From the NCBI GenBank assembly GCA_028023455.1, contig JAQFVV010006246.1:299501-363500 (forward strand): a stretch of 64,000 nucleotides of DNA. Direction: 5' to 3'. This stretch comes from Epiperipatus broadwayi (lineage: Eukaryota; Onychophora; Udeonychophora; Euonychophora; Peripatidae). Each line of letters starts with the position of its first letter. The first letter of the stretch is position 1. A model generated the notes under the pieces. That model did not search any database. It worked only from the letters and a program-made list of their open reading frames with translations, and had not been told where the DNA came from. Position numbers and translations under genes: made by a program. Of the stretch, positions 22,857 to 35,720 are shown in pieces.

Positions 22857-23519
22857 TCAAGTTTTGCTAGTTTCTGGTAGGCCTGCTTTACACACTATAA
22901 AGTGAAAGTTAATCACTCTATGGATAAAGAAATATATCCTTCCTATTTCCAAAAACATAGCTATATTTCCTGATTAACTGGGCTACTAATTATTATGACC
23001 TGAATTGCCAATGAAGTTAGTTGTTATATATAAGAGGGTGCCACAATCAATAGACTCCTAACTTCCTCATATCCCATGATTTTGATGCAAGTAACTAAAA
23101 GATCAGGATTATGGTTCCCTGTAACTTTATTTATTTTTTCAGAGAATATTATTCCTGGAGTTTAGTCAATAACAATTAAATAGAATGGCAAAGGTAATTA
23201 CATTAATTAAATATTAATTACTAACATTCACAACATCTAATATTCAAATTAAGAACATACAAAGGCAATCCTAAATTAATACTAAACATTTAATTAAAAT
23301 CTATTTAAAATATTTATGCAAGAATTAGTAAAGAAAAATTTTTAAAAGAAAAACATACATTAATCCAAATATTATTAATCAGATGAAAGTTCTTGTTCTA
23401 TTTAAATTCTTCTACCTAGTTCCCTTAAACATTGAAAATTAGTCACTATCAGTATGATTATTCATGGTTAATGTTAATTGGCCAATAATTAAAGACACAA
23501 AGAAGGAGTAAATAATCAT

Positions 23520-23880
23520 AACTTACCAGTAAGCTTGTATCAGTTCTTATAATATACTTGTTTTCCTTTGGGATCCCATGTTCCTTGATATTTAATTGAT
23601 CTCTCCTGCCAGCATCTTCACATGTCTGGTTCATTCCACACCTGGAGCAAGAAGCTCAGTTGTGATGACCTCTTCATTGCAAAAGTCAGTGTTCACAAGG
23701 TTTCATTTCCATTCTTGCATGATGACTCTGTTCAGAAAGTGAGTAGCAATTCTTTGCAGATGCATTTTACTGCAACAAATTACTCTTATGGAAACCACAA
23801 CTCTAAGAACACATAACCAGAAAACAAGATAAAAGACCTAGATCGAAGTTGTTCTCTTCTTTTTATATTTCGATCCAGTT
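23520..23880 (-). promoter_or_regulatory. LTR-like segment: TATA box and donor-like site
   Basis: On the minus strand AATATAAAAAGAAGAG (about 23858-23873) is a TATA-like motif and ACTGGTAAGTT (about 23521-23531) is a near-consensus 5' splice donor about 340 nt downstream. The interval is clearly less AT-rich than its surroundings. Together with the minus-strand LTR end and primer-binding site at 21.24 kb, this may be one LTR of about 2.7 kb into which the PLE fragment at 21.6-22.0 kb was inserted (inference). Confidence 0.35.
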
Positions 23881-26266
23881 ATGAAACTTATGTGCATGTT
23901 ATTATTATCATGATACTTAGGTTTATAATCTTATACATTTAGTACAAAGTTCTATTTTAGTAAATTATTTCCATTTTTAATCAATATCCTATTCTCCATA
24001 GATTCTACATATAAACATCCCATGGTTTCTTTTCATAATCCCAAGGTCACTTTCACTTAAAACTTCACAATAGATTTAACAATCTACATCACAAAAATAT
24101 CTAGCCTTACTCTAAATAATAAACAAAATTCACATATGACTTTAACAATTCTAAAACTACAAGAAAAGGTTTATTCATTTTTAAAATTCATCAATAAAAA
24201 TATGAATGATTTAATTTTAAGATATTAAATTCAATATTTAAAATCTTTCTAAAATAAGGTCCATCTATTAAAGAATCATCTAAAAATTATATGTATCAGT
24301 AAATTATATTACATTAGTAATATAAAAGAAAAAAGTATGCATATCTTTTTTTTTTTAAAAAATCCTAGCTCAGAATAACAATAAAGTTTAATGTGTAATT
24401 AATGCACTCACACATGTTGATATGTTCATATGATAAGGTAATACCCTAAACATATTCCAAGCAATTCTAGAAAACAATAAAAAAAACATTATATGAAATT
24501 AATATATTTTACAAATTTACCTAGTGACTCTAATCTTGTTGGTCACTCTTAGATGTTTTTGGTCCAATATTTCATATAAAAAAACATATTAAATAATAAC
24601 AAACATTCATTACTATCACACCTTTAAAATGTTTATTGAAAAACTTTGCAAAGAATTAAAATATTTCTTAAATATTAATTATGTTAGATTAAATAAATAT
24701 ATAAATGTAATTTTTCTACCTAACACTAATAAAACTTAATACTATAGTTAGTATGTGAAATGATAAATAAAACTATAATTATGAAAGCTCCAACTCTCCA
24801 TAAAGTTCAAATTAAAAGTTTTTTTCTTCCTAATATTTTTTTATTAGAAGTTTTCTATAGAAGATTTTCTTTTAACGTTTGTGCCAAGGTTTGTGCTAAG
24901 ACGACCACTGCCCAAAGCTTTAGAACAAAAACATTTTTCTCCACCCTGTGGTTGCTCATAAATAATAATAATAATAATAAAAAAATGAAGAATGAAAATG
25001 AAAAATGTAGTCGACTTTTATATCCAAAATTATTTTGAAGAATAATCATCGATCCTGTTATGAAAGTCTATAAATCACAGTCTATTATCTGTGGGTTTCC
25101 AGGAAAAATAATTACTAAATTGCTATATCATTTGGGAAAGTTTTAAAATAATCTCTGGAGGTTTTCTTTTAACTTGGATTACATTGGATTCAGATGCATC
25201 AGTGTCTGCTATATAAATCTATATGCATTTTTTCATTCAAACTTCACTTCATAGTAATTCAAAATAAAATTATTTATAAAGTTATATTTTTTTTAGTCAG
25301 GATAATTTTTTTAATTACCCATTGTATTTCTTTTTCTAATGAATAATTTTAAAAAAATCAGTTTTTAGAATATTAAATGATTTACAGTCTTTCATAATAA
25401 GGACTTGTCATATATAAAAATATATATCTGTAATACTATTGTTTTTTTTACCTTTATAACCATTTTCAAGAAAAGTTTAAAATATTTACTGCAAGCTTTT
25501 TTTTTGTTTAAATATACTTTTCAAAATATTAAAATTTACATTTTTTCCACATAACTTTTTGCTTTCCAAATAACGTTATCTATCCTTAAAATATAATGCA
25601 GAAAAAAATAAAATTTTGAAGAATATTTTTGTTTAACTTTCTTGCCAATGTCCAAAATATTAACAGTAAATAATGATATAGCTTTTTCCCCAATATATTT
25701 AAAATAGTACCTTCCTCTAGTAGCTGTACTTTCATCTTTAATTCTTTTGAATACATTCTTGTTTCTGGTTTTAAATCCATGTTTTCAATGAAGTTGATGT
25801 AAGCTTCAATAAAACAGTTGATAGAGAATTTATTAATTTAGCAACACATAACTATTTTAGCTTATTAAATTTATAATCCTTCAAATCCTTTCTTTTAAAA
25901 AAAATAAATTTAAATAGTAAACTAAGCAATACGTTGATGTTAATATATGATAATAATATTGACAATAAATAAACAAATTATTAAGAGATTTGTTAAGGTA
26001 TTAAGCAACAAATTAAGTTGTTCAGCACCACATTAAAAATGAGAGCATCTACTTTTTATACTAAATTGAACTCATGATTTGATTAGTTGTTTTAATCTCC
26101 AACTTATGATCTAATTTATATATTAGTTAAGCTTATGTAATTAAAATTTAGAAAAAAAAAAGTATGACTCATATTATTACTTTATGCAATTCTAAATTAA
26201 TTTTGCAATTTCATTTAAAGAAACCAAACACTTTAAAATAACATTTTTAAAATAATACTTTAGTAA
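23881..26266. other. AT-rich intergenic DNA
   Basis: No gene recognised. A less AT-rich patch at 24870-24960 contains TTTGTGCCAAGGTTTGTGC and ends in (AATA/ATA)n at 24960-24980; unassigned. Confidence 0.5.
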
Positions 26267-26559
26267 TTTACGGTTGATATTCCTAATCTTCAAACACATT
26301 CTAATGAATTTAAATTAGAACTTACAAATCGGTTTCAAGTATTAGTAGAATTTGAACATGATTCAGATTTGATTGAAATTAATATAAAAATAACTGATAC
26401 ACTTTTAAAAACTACAACAAAGAATGCTGGTAAAAAAAAGCAGCAATTGACCAATAAAATTTTTACTGAGACCAGACAATTTATGAGGAAAAGGAGAAAT
26501 ATGAAGATATATAGAAAAATGATGCATTAACAAGGATTAGATATCTCAAATTTTGTAAA

Positions 26560-26952
26560 ATGGTGTGGAAAAGAGTTGAAAGTGATATAAGAAAGTATAA
26601 CTGTGAACTAGCAAAGAAAGCTGTAGAAGAAAACAAAAGTGTCAAGAATGTAAAACAACATTTTGGTATAGGTAGGAAATTTATATCTGTAATAAGAAAA
26701 AAAGATGGAATTATTACTAAAAAGAGAGATGACATTATGAAATGGGTAGAAAACTTTTATCAAGAATTATATAGTAATAAAGATCAAGTATCTCCTACAT
26801 CTATTACATCTTCTGAATTGCCCAGAATTTTAAATAAAGAAGTGCGACATGCAATAATATATATGAAGAGAAGAAAGGCTCCATGTAATGATGGAATTAC
26901 AATTGATATATTAAAAGAAGCAGGTGAAGATAATATATATATATATATTTAG
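26560..26952 (+). pseudogene. RTE LINE pre-RT linker and RT fingers (copy 2)
   Basis: A 130-codon frame parallel to residues 65-187 of the RT ORF in copy 1 (NVKQHFGIGRKFIS, KKDGIITKKRDDIM, SSELPRILN, DILKEAGED). It breaks in a short (AT)n at 26933-26950, where copy 1 continues EETEKIL; an AT expansion seems to have destroyed the frame. Confidence 0.85.
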
Positions 26953-27238
26953 CAAAGTTATATACAAAATGTCTACATGATAAATATATACTAAGTGATT
27001 GGAAGAATGCAGTATTAATATTAATATTTAAAAAAAGGTGATAAAGAAGATATTAGAAATTACAGTCCTATCAGCCTTTTATCAGTTTTATACAATTTTT
27101 TATCAAGACAACAACTCGTCTGCAGAGAACATTGAATTTCCATCAACCAAGAGAACAAGCTGGATTTAAAAGTGGTTTAATATAGTAGATCATATCCAGG
27201 TATTGAGAGAAGTTATAGAAAGGGCAAATGAATAAGAG

Positions 27239-27499
27239 TTGCCATTATGTTTTGTATTTGTAGATTATAAAAAGGCATTTGATTCTATAAATATTTCTTC
27301 AGTGATTAAAGCATTGAATCATCAAGGTATCAATCCAGGATATTGTCATATTTTACAGAATATTTATAAAAATGCAACAGCAACAATTAGATTACATAAT
27401 GATACTGGTAAAGTCAATATTGAGAAGGGTGTAACACATGGTGACTCCATATCTCCAAAAATTTTACAGCAGTGCTGCAAGAATTATTTTGTGGATTAA
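27239..27499 (+). pseudogene. RTE LINE RT palm fragment (copy 2)
   Basis: An 86-codon frame containing FVDYKKAFDSIN with the first catalytic Asp and ILQNIYKNATATIRLH. The next motif reads THGDSISP where copy 1 has RQGDSISP. The frame then shifts, and the FADD segment is absent because of the internal deletion described for this copy. Confidence 0.85.
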
Positions 27500-28162
27500 A
27501 ATGGGAAGCTAAAACAGTGAAAGTAAATGGAGATTAGATTGATTCTAATGAGTTATAAGAAGTTTACAGTTACAAATATCTTGGTCAGATTATTAATACA
27601 GATGGAAACATAATAGATGAAATTAATCATAGAATTAAACTTGTTTGGAGGGCTTTTGGTAGAAATAACTTGCTATTAAAAGGAAATATGCCTATGTGTT
27701 TTACCAGTTCTTACTTAGGGATCTGAGACTTGGACACTTAATAGAAGATCAATACAGAGACTTCAGACTAATTAAAAAAGTATGGAGAGATGCAAGTTGG
27801 GAGTAACAAGAACACATCAAAAACACAATGTATGGGTAAGAGAACTAACAGGTGTTACTGACTTTATTGAAAAAATTAAAAGATTGAAATGGAGTTGGGC
27901 TGGACCTATTACTAGAAGAAATGATAATAGATGAATAATTAACATCTTAAACTTGATTCCAAGAGATTAGAAAAGACCAAGAAAAAGACCACATGTTAGA
28001 TGGATGGATGAAATAAGAAAGTGTGCAGGGGTGATGTGGAGAAGATAAGCTAAAGATTAGAGAAGTTGGATTTAACTTGGAGAGACCTTCATCCTGCAGT
28101 GGATTGATAATGTTTGATGATGATGATGATGAAGATAATTGGAATACAGACATTGATTACTA

Positions 28163-28310
28163 ATATATATATATATATATATATGGGTGTGTGTATACAT
28201 TGGTGCTTTGATTTAATATATGGTGTGATCATGGACACTGAAATATTAGTGTTAATTTTATACAGATTCATACAATGTGTAATTTTTTTATTTGTTGCAT
28301 ATGGAATTGA

Positions 28311-28402
<92 letters not shown>

Positions 28403-28412
28403 ATATATATAT
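28163..28412. repeat. (AT)n microsatellites
   Basis: (AT)n at about 28163-28184 and a nearly pure run of about 97 bp at 28316-28412 that directly abuts an LTR-like terminus at 28413. Confidence 0.9.
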
Positions 28413-30839
28413 TGTAATGGTCACATCCGTCTAGCTTGCTAACATACTGAAGAATTTAAACCACAAACACAAAACTGAACACTCTAGGAGGGGTTGCCTT
28501 CTAGATATCCTAGGTTCGAATCTAAAGTCTATCTGATGATACTAATAGTATATCCCTTTACCAGTGCCTGGTGATCAGGGAGAAACAAAGAGACTCTATA
28601 CTTTGAGATAAGTTTGGGTTGCTAATTAATGTCTATGGATGGTACAAAAAAAATGTATAAAATAGATATATAGACCGAGACAATGATAGGAATCAATAAA
28701 ATAAAAGATCAAAATTAGTTTTATAAGACTTAAAAGATTTATTTACATAGCAATAAATATATATATAATGCCCACTATCTGCTTATATTAGACAGGGAAC
28801 ACATACTAAAATGGAAGTTAACACAATATTCCATACAAACTACATTAAAATGTTAAGTACATAGTCTATACTGTGGGCTAATATAGTATTACGATAATGT
28901 GCTCAAAACTGATGGGAAGATATTCGAGGCGCTTTGAGTAAATTATAAAAAGTTTAATAAAACATTTTCACATTAAGGTTTAATATAATATTTCTTGACT
29001 TTGAGAATAGCACGGACCAATGCTTATTCAGTGATAAAGTAGGGACATGATCAAAGCATTTATTTTATAATTATAATTAAGTTATATTGGGAGGTCAGTG
29101 TTTCTAATAAGGAATTTATTACAGGATGGAAGGTGTAATACATTTAAATCATGGATGCTTTTGTAAAATATAAATAAGTAAAATTATAGTGAATATGTGA
29201 AACGACTATGGAGGTGTCTCACCATTGATCCATAGGAATGTGTTATCATGGGCAGCAAAATTCTGAACTCATCCAAAACTTAGTCACTGGGTGATGGCTG
29301 CATCTAATTCCTAGGTGTGACTTTCGAGTACACACTCTGCCTGGGAACTGCAGAAAGTATAGGGAAATGGGCTTGGCCATTTAAAGCCATTCGAGAGAAA
29401 CAAAGCAGTCTCAACAACCAATACACTTACTAGCAATACTCGACTAATATATATATATAAAGCATACAAAAAGGGATTTACTTAGTTTGAGAAAATGCCT
29501 AATCAATTCCCCAATAATATTTAAAGAGAGTCTGCCCATTCTCGACCTCAATTATGAACTTTAAAATTAAAGCAAAATATATTTTAAAATAGGAAAATGC
29601 CTGCTTGTGGGTTTGAAAAGAAAGCATAGATTTATTTACACAATCATGCATTTGTGACACATTTAATCATTGACCTCGCACATACTCTCATATTAGGTTA
29701 AAATCAATAAATTTGGATTTTAAACTATAAAATTATTATACATATTGACTAACATTAGAATAGCCCTCAAATGAGTGATTCATGAGATAATAAAATGGGA
29801 ACTATTTATAATTTTAAAATGCCTTAATATCGGCATCTTGCTTTCAACAAAGGAAATAATTCACTCGGTCAAAAGACTACTCTTGCACACTATCATAATA
29901 AAATAAAAAAAAAAGATTAATTAATATAGAATATTAACCCAAGGATAGAGAGCAAAATTACTGATTACATTAGAACATTTTAAAGGAAAACAATGGTAAA
30001 ATAAAGTAGATGGAAAACATTTTAAATAGCTATGGCATATAAATTATAAGAGCTCTTGGGTTAATTTTGGGGTTACCTCCTTAGAAGCATTTGCAGGTAG
30101 TTTCAGATAGATTGACTATCAGCAGGTTTCATATGACTCAGCAGCAAACTCTGGGTATTGTTCATATTTCAGAAGCAGCAGCAGTTTCAGGGTTTCCTAT
30201 GTGACAGTATTAGATGGTGTAGAGCAGTGGCCAGCCATTTCCAAGGGGAAAATAGCCTTCTTGCCAGCTCTACTCCATCATTTCAAAGCTAACAATTTTA
30301 AAGGTTGGATGATTCATAGATATTTCAAGTGAGATTGTAGAATACGGTAAAATTTATTTGGAAGACAAAACTCTGCTTCAAATACTTGAATTTGTAGGCA
30401 CGTAGCTATTTGAATCTGAAAGTCTCAGTTAGTTCAGGAACAATTATTTTAGAAAGCTCAGCAATGTGCTTAGAAATTTTAGAATAAAAAATACCTCGAA
30501 GAATAATGCTAGAAATCTTGCTAGAATATTAGAATATTAGCTAGACAATAATTGCTTAAATGCTAGAACAAAAGAAAACCCTCCTATATATAGTGAAATT
30601 ACACAATAAAACTGCCCTGGAGTGTTACAAAAATATTCCAAAATTTGCCTACTTATCAGCTGTAATCAATCCATCCGAACGTCTAAAGGAATTCAACAAA
30701 ATTTTAATTAATTTCTATTGTTAATCTCCCTGTCGACATTTGGATTACAACTTTGATTTAATTAAAACAAACTTTTGCTAATTGAAAGAAACAACCTTAA
30801 GTGGACATCTGCTGTATTTTTAGATAAGCTCCTATAACA
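28413..30839 (-). mobile_element. Probable solo LTR (minus strand)
   Basis: The plus-strand edges read TGTAATGGTCA at 28413 and CCTATAACA at 30831-30839, giving a TG...CA-bounded segment. Read on the minus strand it ends TGACCATTACA, like the LTR ends at 21.24 and 57.59 kb. A minus-strand TATATATAGGAGGG lies near 30588 and an AGGAGGTAACC donor-like word near 30075. The region is less AT-rich between them. Within it, 28490-28530 includes GGTTCGAATCT, a good tRNA B-box word, possibly a SINE fragment. No target duplication is visible, because the left flank is (AT)n. Confidence 0.4.
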
Positions 30840-32195
30840 TTAAATAATTAAAGTTATTGTTCCAACCAGCCCTCATTTATTTTAAATAGAAAATGTATGG
30901 CATGATTTTTAAATCTAAAAGGAAATTATTTTACTTTTAATTTTCAATATTTGAATCTATTTACCAAACAAATATAACTTTTATTTTAAATCAAAACAAA
31001 TATTATGACTGTAATATTTTTTGTAAACAGATTCAAACAAAATAATTTTAAATAACAATTTATTATTTTAACATAAGTTTTAAAATAAATATCCCAGTGT
31101 GTGCGCAATTACGACCCATATAATCTACTTTTAACTAAATCTCTTTTATGTGAACATACACATAATTTATAGCATTTTATTATTGGGTGTCAGTTATACA
31201 ATTATATATAATACAAGCATTGTACTCATGGTTTAAAATTGGGTGGGATTTTCGGTAAAAAAGCGCATTGCAGACACACTATGATACACTGGGGTTTAAA
31301 CTAAGGTATGAGGGTAGGAAAAAGGTGAAAAAAGGTGAAATGAAGATCTGCAAAGCAGATTTTACTGTTTCAATATATATATATATATATATATATATAA
31401 TCAAAACTACCCCAAATCTAAAATTAAACCAGACCAGAATAAAAATAATATTAAAACACAACCTAAGGTTTCACTGCTACAAGCAGACTTCTCAAGTGTA
31501 AAGAAATAATAAAAAAAAAAAACACAACTTATATATACTATTAAAAACTACCCACAAATCCATTCACTTCCCATCCATCCTTAATATTAAAAGAACTCTT
31601 AAATAAGTTAATTGCTTCAGAATCATAAATTTTCAATAATAAAGACTCTTTAATTCTTCTTTTGATTTCATTTCTCTCAAAGAAGACAACCTTAGCTTAT
31701 TGCTTGCATTTGATATTTTCTTGTTATCAAAGATAAATCTCCTCTATAGTATCTGATTGTTTTTTTCTCACTAGTTAATCATTCAAATCTGATATCCATA
31801 TTGTACTGGTCAAAATAGTATGCTCACTTAACAAGATTCAAATCCTAAACAAAAGTACCTCGAATACGATCATGCTTGAGATACACAGGTCTGGAGCAAT
31901 CCTGAATTCTAACCTATTTGCCTATTCTTTGAGTCTCTGACCCAATGAACAACAATCCTGATGATACAGCACAATCATTTTAATTCCAGTCCCAGAAGCA
32001 ATGCGGTAGAGCATAAGATCAGATTGATGATGATGATCTAGATAAGGGTAGCCCAGGAATTACATTTATTAAAGTTATCTTTATTAATGCTAAGTTATTA
32101 GCTAAAACAATAATTCTAAATACTAATTAGAAAATAATAATTCAAAACAAACCAGGATTTACATGAAACATATATTTAATAAAATATTGAGATAA

Positions 32196-32246
<51 letters not shown>

Positions 32247-33631
32247 CAAAAGATTTCACGCTTGGGATGATATTATCTATGTACAAACCTTGGGATTTGT
32301 TTTATAAAATCCCCTTTACATTAATTATCTAATGAATATAATTTTATGGAGTGAATTATAATTTGTGTGGAGTTAATATGCCAATTTAATAACATTATAC
32401 TAACAGAACGTTGTGGATGCCTAAAATAAATATAAAAGATCATGACAGGTTTATTACTAAATGATTTGATAATCAGGCAAAATATACACTTTTAATCATT
32501 TATCTATCTTCTGAAAATCATTATATATACTTTTATTGGAATTGTTTGGAAAAGATATCTTTGGAAGTTATAAATAAGAAACAAACAATGTGCTACATTT
32601 ATGAGAATACATAATACAATCATTAATGTAAATTGATTTACATCTATGGGAATTCATAAGTATTTTAAAAGAAAGCAGCTTTAAAATAAAGATACTGACT
32701 AATTAGCATGTTAGTGCATTTCATGTATGAGTGATTATTTCCAACTTCTAATTAAAGGTCAAACAGACAAAAATTCATTAAATAAAACAATAACGATGCT
32801 AGCATGTCATTAAAGAAATACAGATCTTATGGTAGTTTGAATCATTCATCATTTTAAGATGTTTGATGATGAATGATGATTGACACGTCCATCATGTTGA
32901 TGGTGCAGTATCAAATAGAGAGGTTTGGTTTGAATGCCCAGAGCCAGCTGTATGGAACTTCCGCAGCACAATCAAAACCTGATAAACCTCACGTTCCACA
33001 GGGAGTAGCATATATACCTGATTACGAACGATTTTGAGAACTAGTAGGAGGGGATATTCAGATTTCCAAAGTCCCCAATGACAAAGCAATAAGAAAATAT
33101 ATGTTGAAAAACCATAAGAGAAAGGAAAAGAAGTGCAGATGCATTATACCTGTGTGATAAACTTAATATATTACATTTGAAAGCCTGTAAATGAATTGAC
33201 TTCTGCACAATAATATATTTCAATAACAAATCATTCAGCAACTTATAATTGAGAATAACTCTTTTAACTATGACATTAAACTAATGAAATTTATATTTAA
33301 TTTTGATTCCCATATACGTATTACTGATAAAATTGGCCATCCAGGCAACAGCAAGAAACAGTGAAATAATTATATTAGGGTTCACAATCTTTTAAAATTA
33401 AAATCTAAAGACAAATTCAAATAACAAAGTAAAATATGCATCCACAATAAAATAGTTTAGATAAAAACATGAATAACAGACTTAAATATAAAATCAACCT
33501 AGTGAGCAATTACTGTCACAAATAAATAAAACTTTAATAATAAATTTAACTGAAGCTTTTTTTCTCCATTAAACAAACAAAACAAATCCTTATTAGGCTC
33601 ACAAGATTGACTGATATTGGAATATTAATTA

Positions 33632-33637
<6 letters not shown>
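30840..33637. other. AT-rich intergenic DNA with short microsatellites
   Basis: No gene recognised. (AT)n runs at 31373-31399 and 32198-32244. The 31840-32060 and 32880-33100 patches are less AT-rich; the second includes GGTTTGAATGCCC, similar to a tRNA B box. Both could be SINE remnants. Confidence 0.45.
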
Positions 33638-33673
<36 letters not shown>

Positions 33674-33742
33674 ATTTATTTATTTTGTTTAATGTAAATA
33701 TATATATATATATATATATATATTTACATTAAACAAAATAAG
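33638..33742. repeat. (TA)n and palindrome
   Basis: A (TA)n run is followed by TATTTTGTTTAATGTAAA-(TA)n-TTTACATTAAACAAAATA (about 33679-33742), a perfect or near-perfect inverted repeat. Confidence 0.85.
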
Positions 33743-33969
33743 TTAAATATTTAATTGAGTCACACAAAGTTATATAATCTAATTAAGCATGAAAGAGCAT
33801 AGTTAGAATTACATAAGTACTAGTAAGGTATTACAGAGAGAAAGTTTAAAAGGAAAATTAGTCAGAACTTATAAATTAATACTTGAATTAACATACAAAA
33901 ATGTAACTATATCTTATTAGAAATTACAAAAGGAATTTATGAATTAAGGCAGCTCTACATTAGGTGAAG

Positions 33970-34330
33970 TTACCTAAGGATAGCAGCATAGTGGCAGGCA
34001 GTCAGGGGTTCATCTTGTATGGTCGGTCAAATGGATGAAACTTGATGGCATCATGTAGACAGCCTTCCAAGAGGCCTGGAGAAAAGTGCTTTTTTTCTAT
34101 TCACAGTACATAGCACCAAACTTTTGTTGACTTTTTAAAATTTTAAGGTCTGGAAACACTTCTGAAAAATTATTTTACTGAAAGACGTTCTCACAGTTCA
34201 AAGTAAAAACTGAAAATAATTGACTAAAAAGTAACGAAGTTTAATGATTAACTCAAAGTAACTAAACTGACTAAAAAGTAACTAAACTAAACTCTTCATT
34301 TGTTCTATCAGCCCTTTTTATACACATTTT
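33970..34330 (-). promoter_or_regulatory. LTR-like segment: TATA box and donor-like site
   Basis: On the minus strand GTGTATAAAAAGGGCTG (about 34311-34327) is a strong TATA motif and TTAGGTAACTT (about 33968-33978) is donor-like, about 340 nt downstream. Several copies of a GTTACTTTTTAGTCA word (complement, 34215-34290) form short imperfect repeats after the TATA box. Probably part of an LTR of the family at 18.9, 23.9 and 30.6 kb. Confidence 0.35.
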
Positions 34331-34684
34331 AATCTCCCCAAGAATGCAATTTCCATTGCCCACAGCTATCTCTGTAATCTCTTGATTAAATGAAAAACAA
34401 CATTTAATTAGCACAATATTTTTAAAACAGATAAGGATCGAAATACCATTTGATATATTTTTAAAGATTTGAAAACAACTAACAAAAAAATTTTAATTAA
34501 GATTTATAATTTTAATTAATGAAAACAGTCTGGATCTAGATTATTTCAGTATTTTGAGCCTTCCCCATTTTCTTTCTTGCTACATTCCAAGGCCTTAATT
34601 AAATACACATACATAAAAAGATATTTACAATTATATAATAATATCTAATTTTCAGCAATAAATATTAATAGAATTATTCCTTTG

Positions 34685-34686
<2 letters not shown>

Positions 34687-34727
<41 letters not shown>

Positions 34728-34737
34728 AATATATAAT

Positions 34738-34804
<67 letters not shown>
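34687..34804. repeat. (TA)n microsatellite, interrupted
   Basis: Nearly continuous AT dinucleotides with AATA interruptions. Confidence 0.95.
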
Positions 34805-35139
34805 CATCATGCACACTACTGTTTTACCTTACTAAATATTTTTAATTTTATTAATTCCTTGGATAATTATATTTACAGTGTGTGGGTTAATGGTATATAT
34901 TACGGTGACATCTGAATTGTGGGCCCCGCAGAAGTTTAGTATAGATGGCGAAGCATGAAGCTCGATGATGGTTAGACATTGACTGCTTCAATATATATGA
35001 CCTCGTAAAATGTAAAATACAAAAACTTTTAAACATACAAGCATATTTCTATTTAATATTAATTAATTTTTGGAAATATCGCCTGTTGTAAAATTAATTT
35101 TTGATTAAATGTATATATATATATATATATATATATATT

Positions 35140-35720
35140 TTATTACTTTTACTTTCAAAAAATAATTCTTGTAACATTTGATAAAGTTCTGAAGCATTTT
35201 TTTTTAAAAATAACAAATATTCTGCCAAATTTACATGACTCAACTAAAACTTCATCTATTTTTATTCTCTTACTTTTACATTTAATCATCGCACACCAAC
35301 AAAAGTCTTTCCATAAAACTACAAAAAAAAAAAAATTGGCAAAATAACATCACCCTTTCTTAATACCTATAATCTTAGTTTCACCATGTAAATTAAGTAC
35401 TACTATTGCATTTTGCCAAATATTATTCAATATTTAGAAATATTTATGATATATGCTTTTAATGTTGTATAGCTTTGTTATATAAAATGCATATAATGTC
35501 AAATATCTTTCCAAAATTCACAAGATGAAAGCAAAATGATAACTCAATTCAATTACTTTTGTCTAAATTATTTAACTAATTAGATTTGATTTATTATGTT
35601 AAAAATATTTTTTACAGTAAATGGATTGTGAGGTCCTTGATAAAGATATTGACCAAACCAATAGAAGAATGATATAAATGTATTTTTAATATTAGTTTTT
35701 TTTTTCATGTTTCTAATTCT
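35140..35720 (-). pseudogene. Third, strongly decayed RTE-type LINE RT fragment
   Basis: Read on the minus strand from high to low coordinate, the frames give NIFIKDLTIHLL (cf. KIFTKIITTHLQ), IELSYHFAF (cf. YELSLCFGF), ILNNIWQNAIVVLNLH (cf. ILKNIYKNATATIRLH), VLRKGDVILP (cf. GVRQGDSISP), SHVNLAEYLLF (cf. SHLDFADDVIVF) and NASELYQMLQEL (cf. NASKLQEMLQEL). The order follows the RTE RT exactly, but the FADD box has become LAEY and frames shift repeatedly. The copy stops at a (AT)n tract (35111-35139), so its C-terminus and tail are missing. The upstream ORF 36425-36613 contains MFGDYNS, possibly a decayed GDFN endonuclease box. Confidence 0.7.

Larger units (their letters stand above)
26267..28133 (+). 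mobile_element. 5'-truncated, rearranged RTE LINE copy
   Basis: Closely related to the 3.9-7.2-kb element. Homology begins at the endonuclease-RT junction (TTGATATTCCTAATCTTCA) and ends with the same GAT-repeat tail (about 28114-28133), so the whole endonuclease is missing. Stops, frameshifts and two internal deletions are present: about 60 codons spanning the FADD active site (near 27530) and about 30 bp near 27700. It is therefore non-autonomous and older or less constrained than the first copy. Confidence 0.88.

Noticed and set aside
28114-28434. 106-codon ORF with Ile-Tyr repeats
   Set aside because: Mostly (AT)n translation; no coding evidence. The same holds for frames at 31268, 34682 and 45078.
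28520-28545. CTGATGATACTAATAGTA as a hammerhead
   Set aside because: No GAAA box or cleavage triplet at the required spacing.
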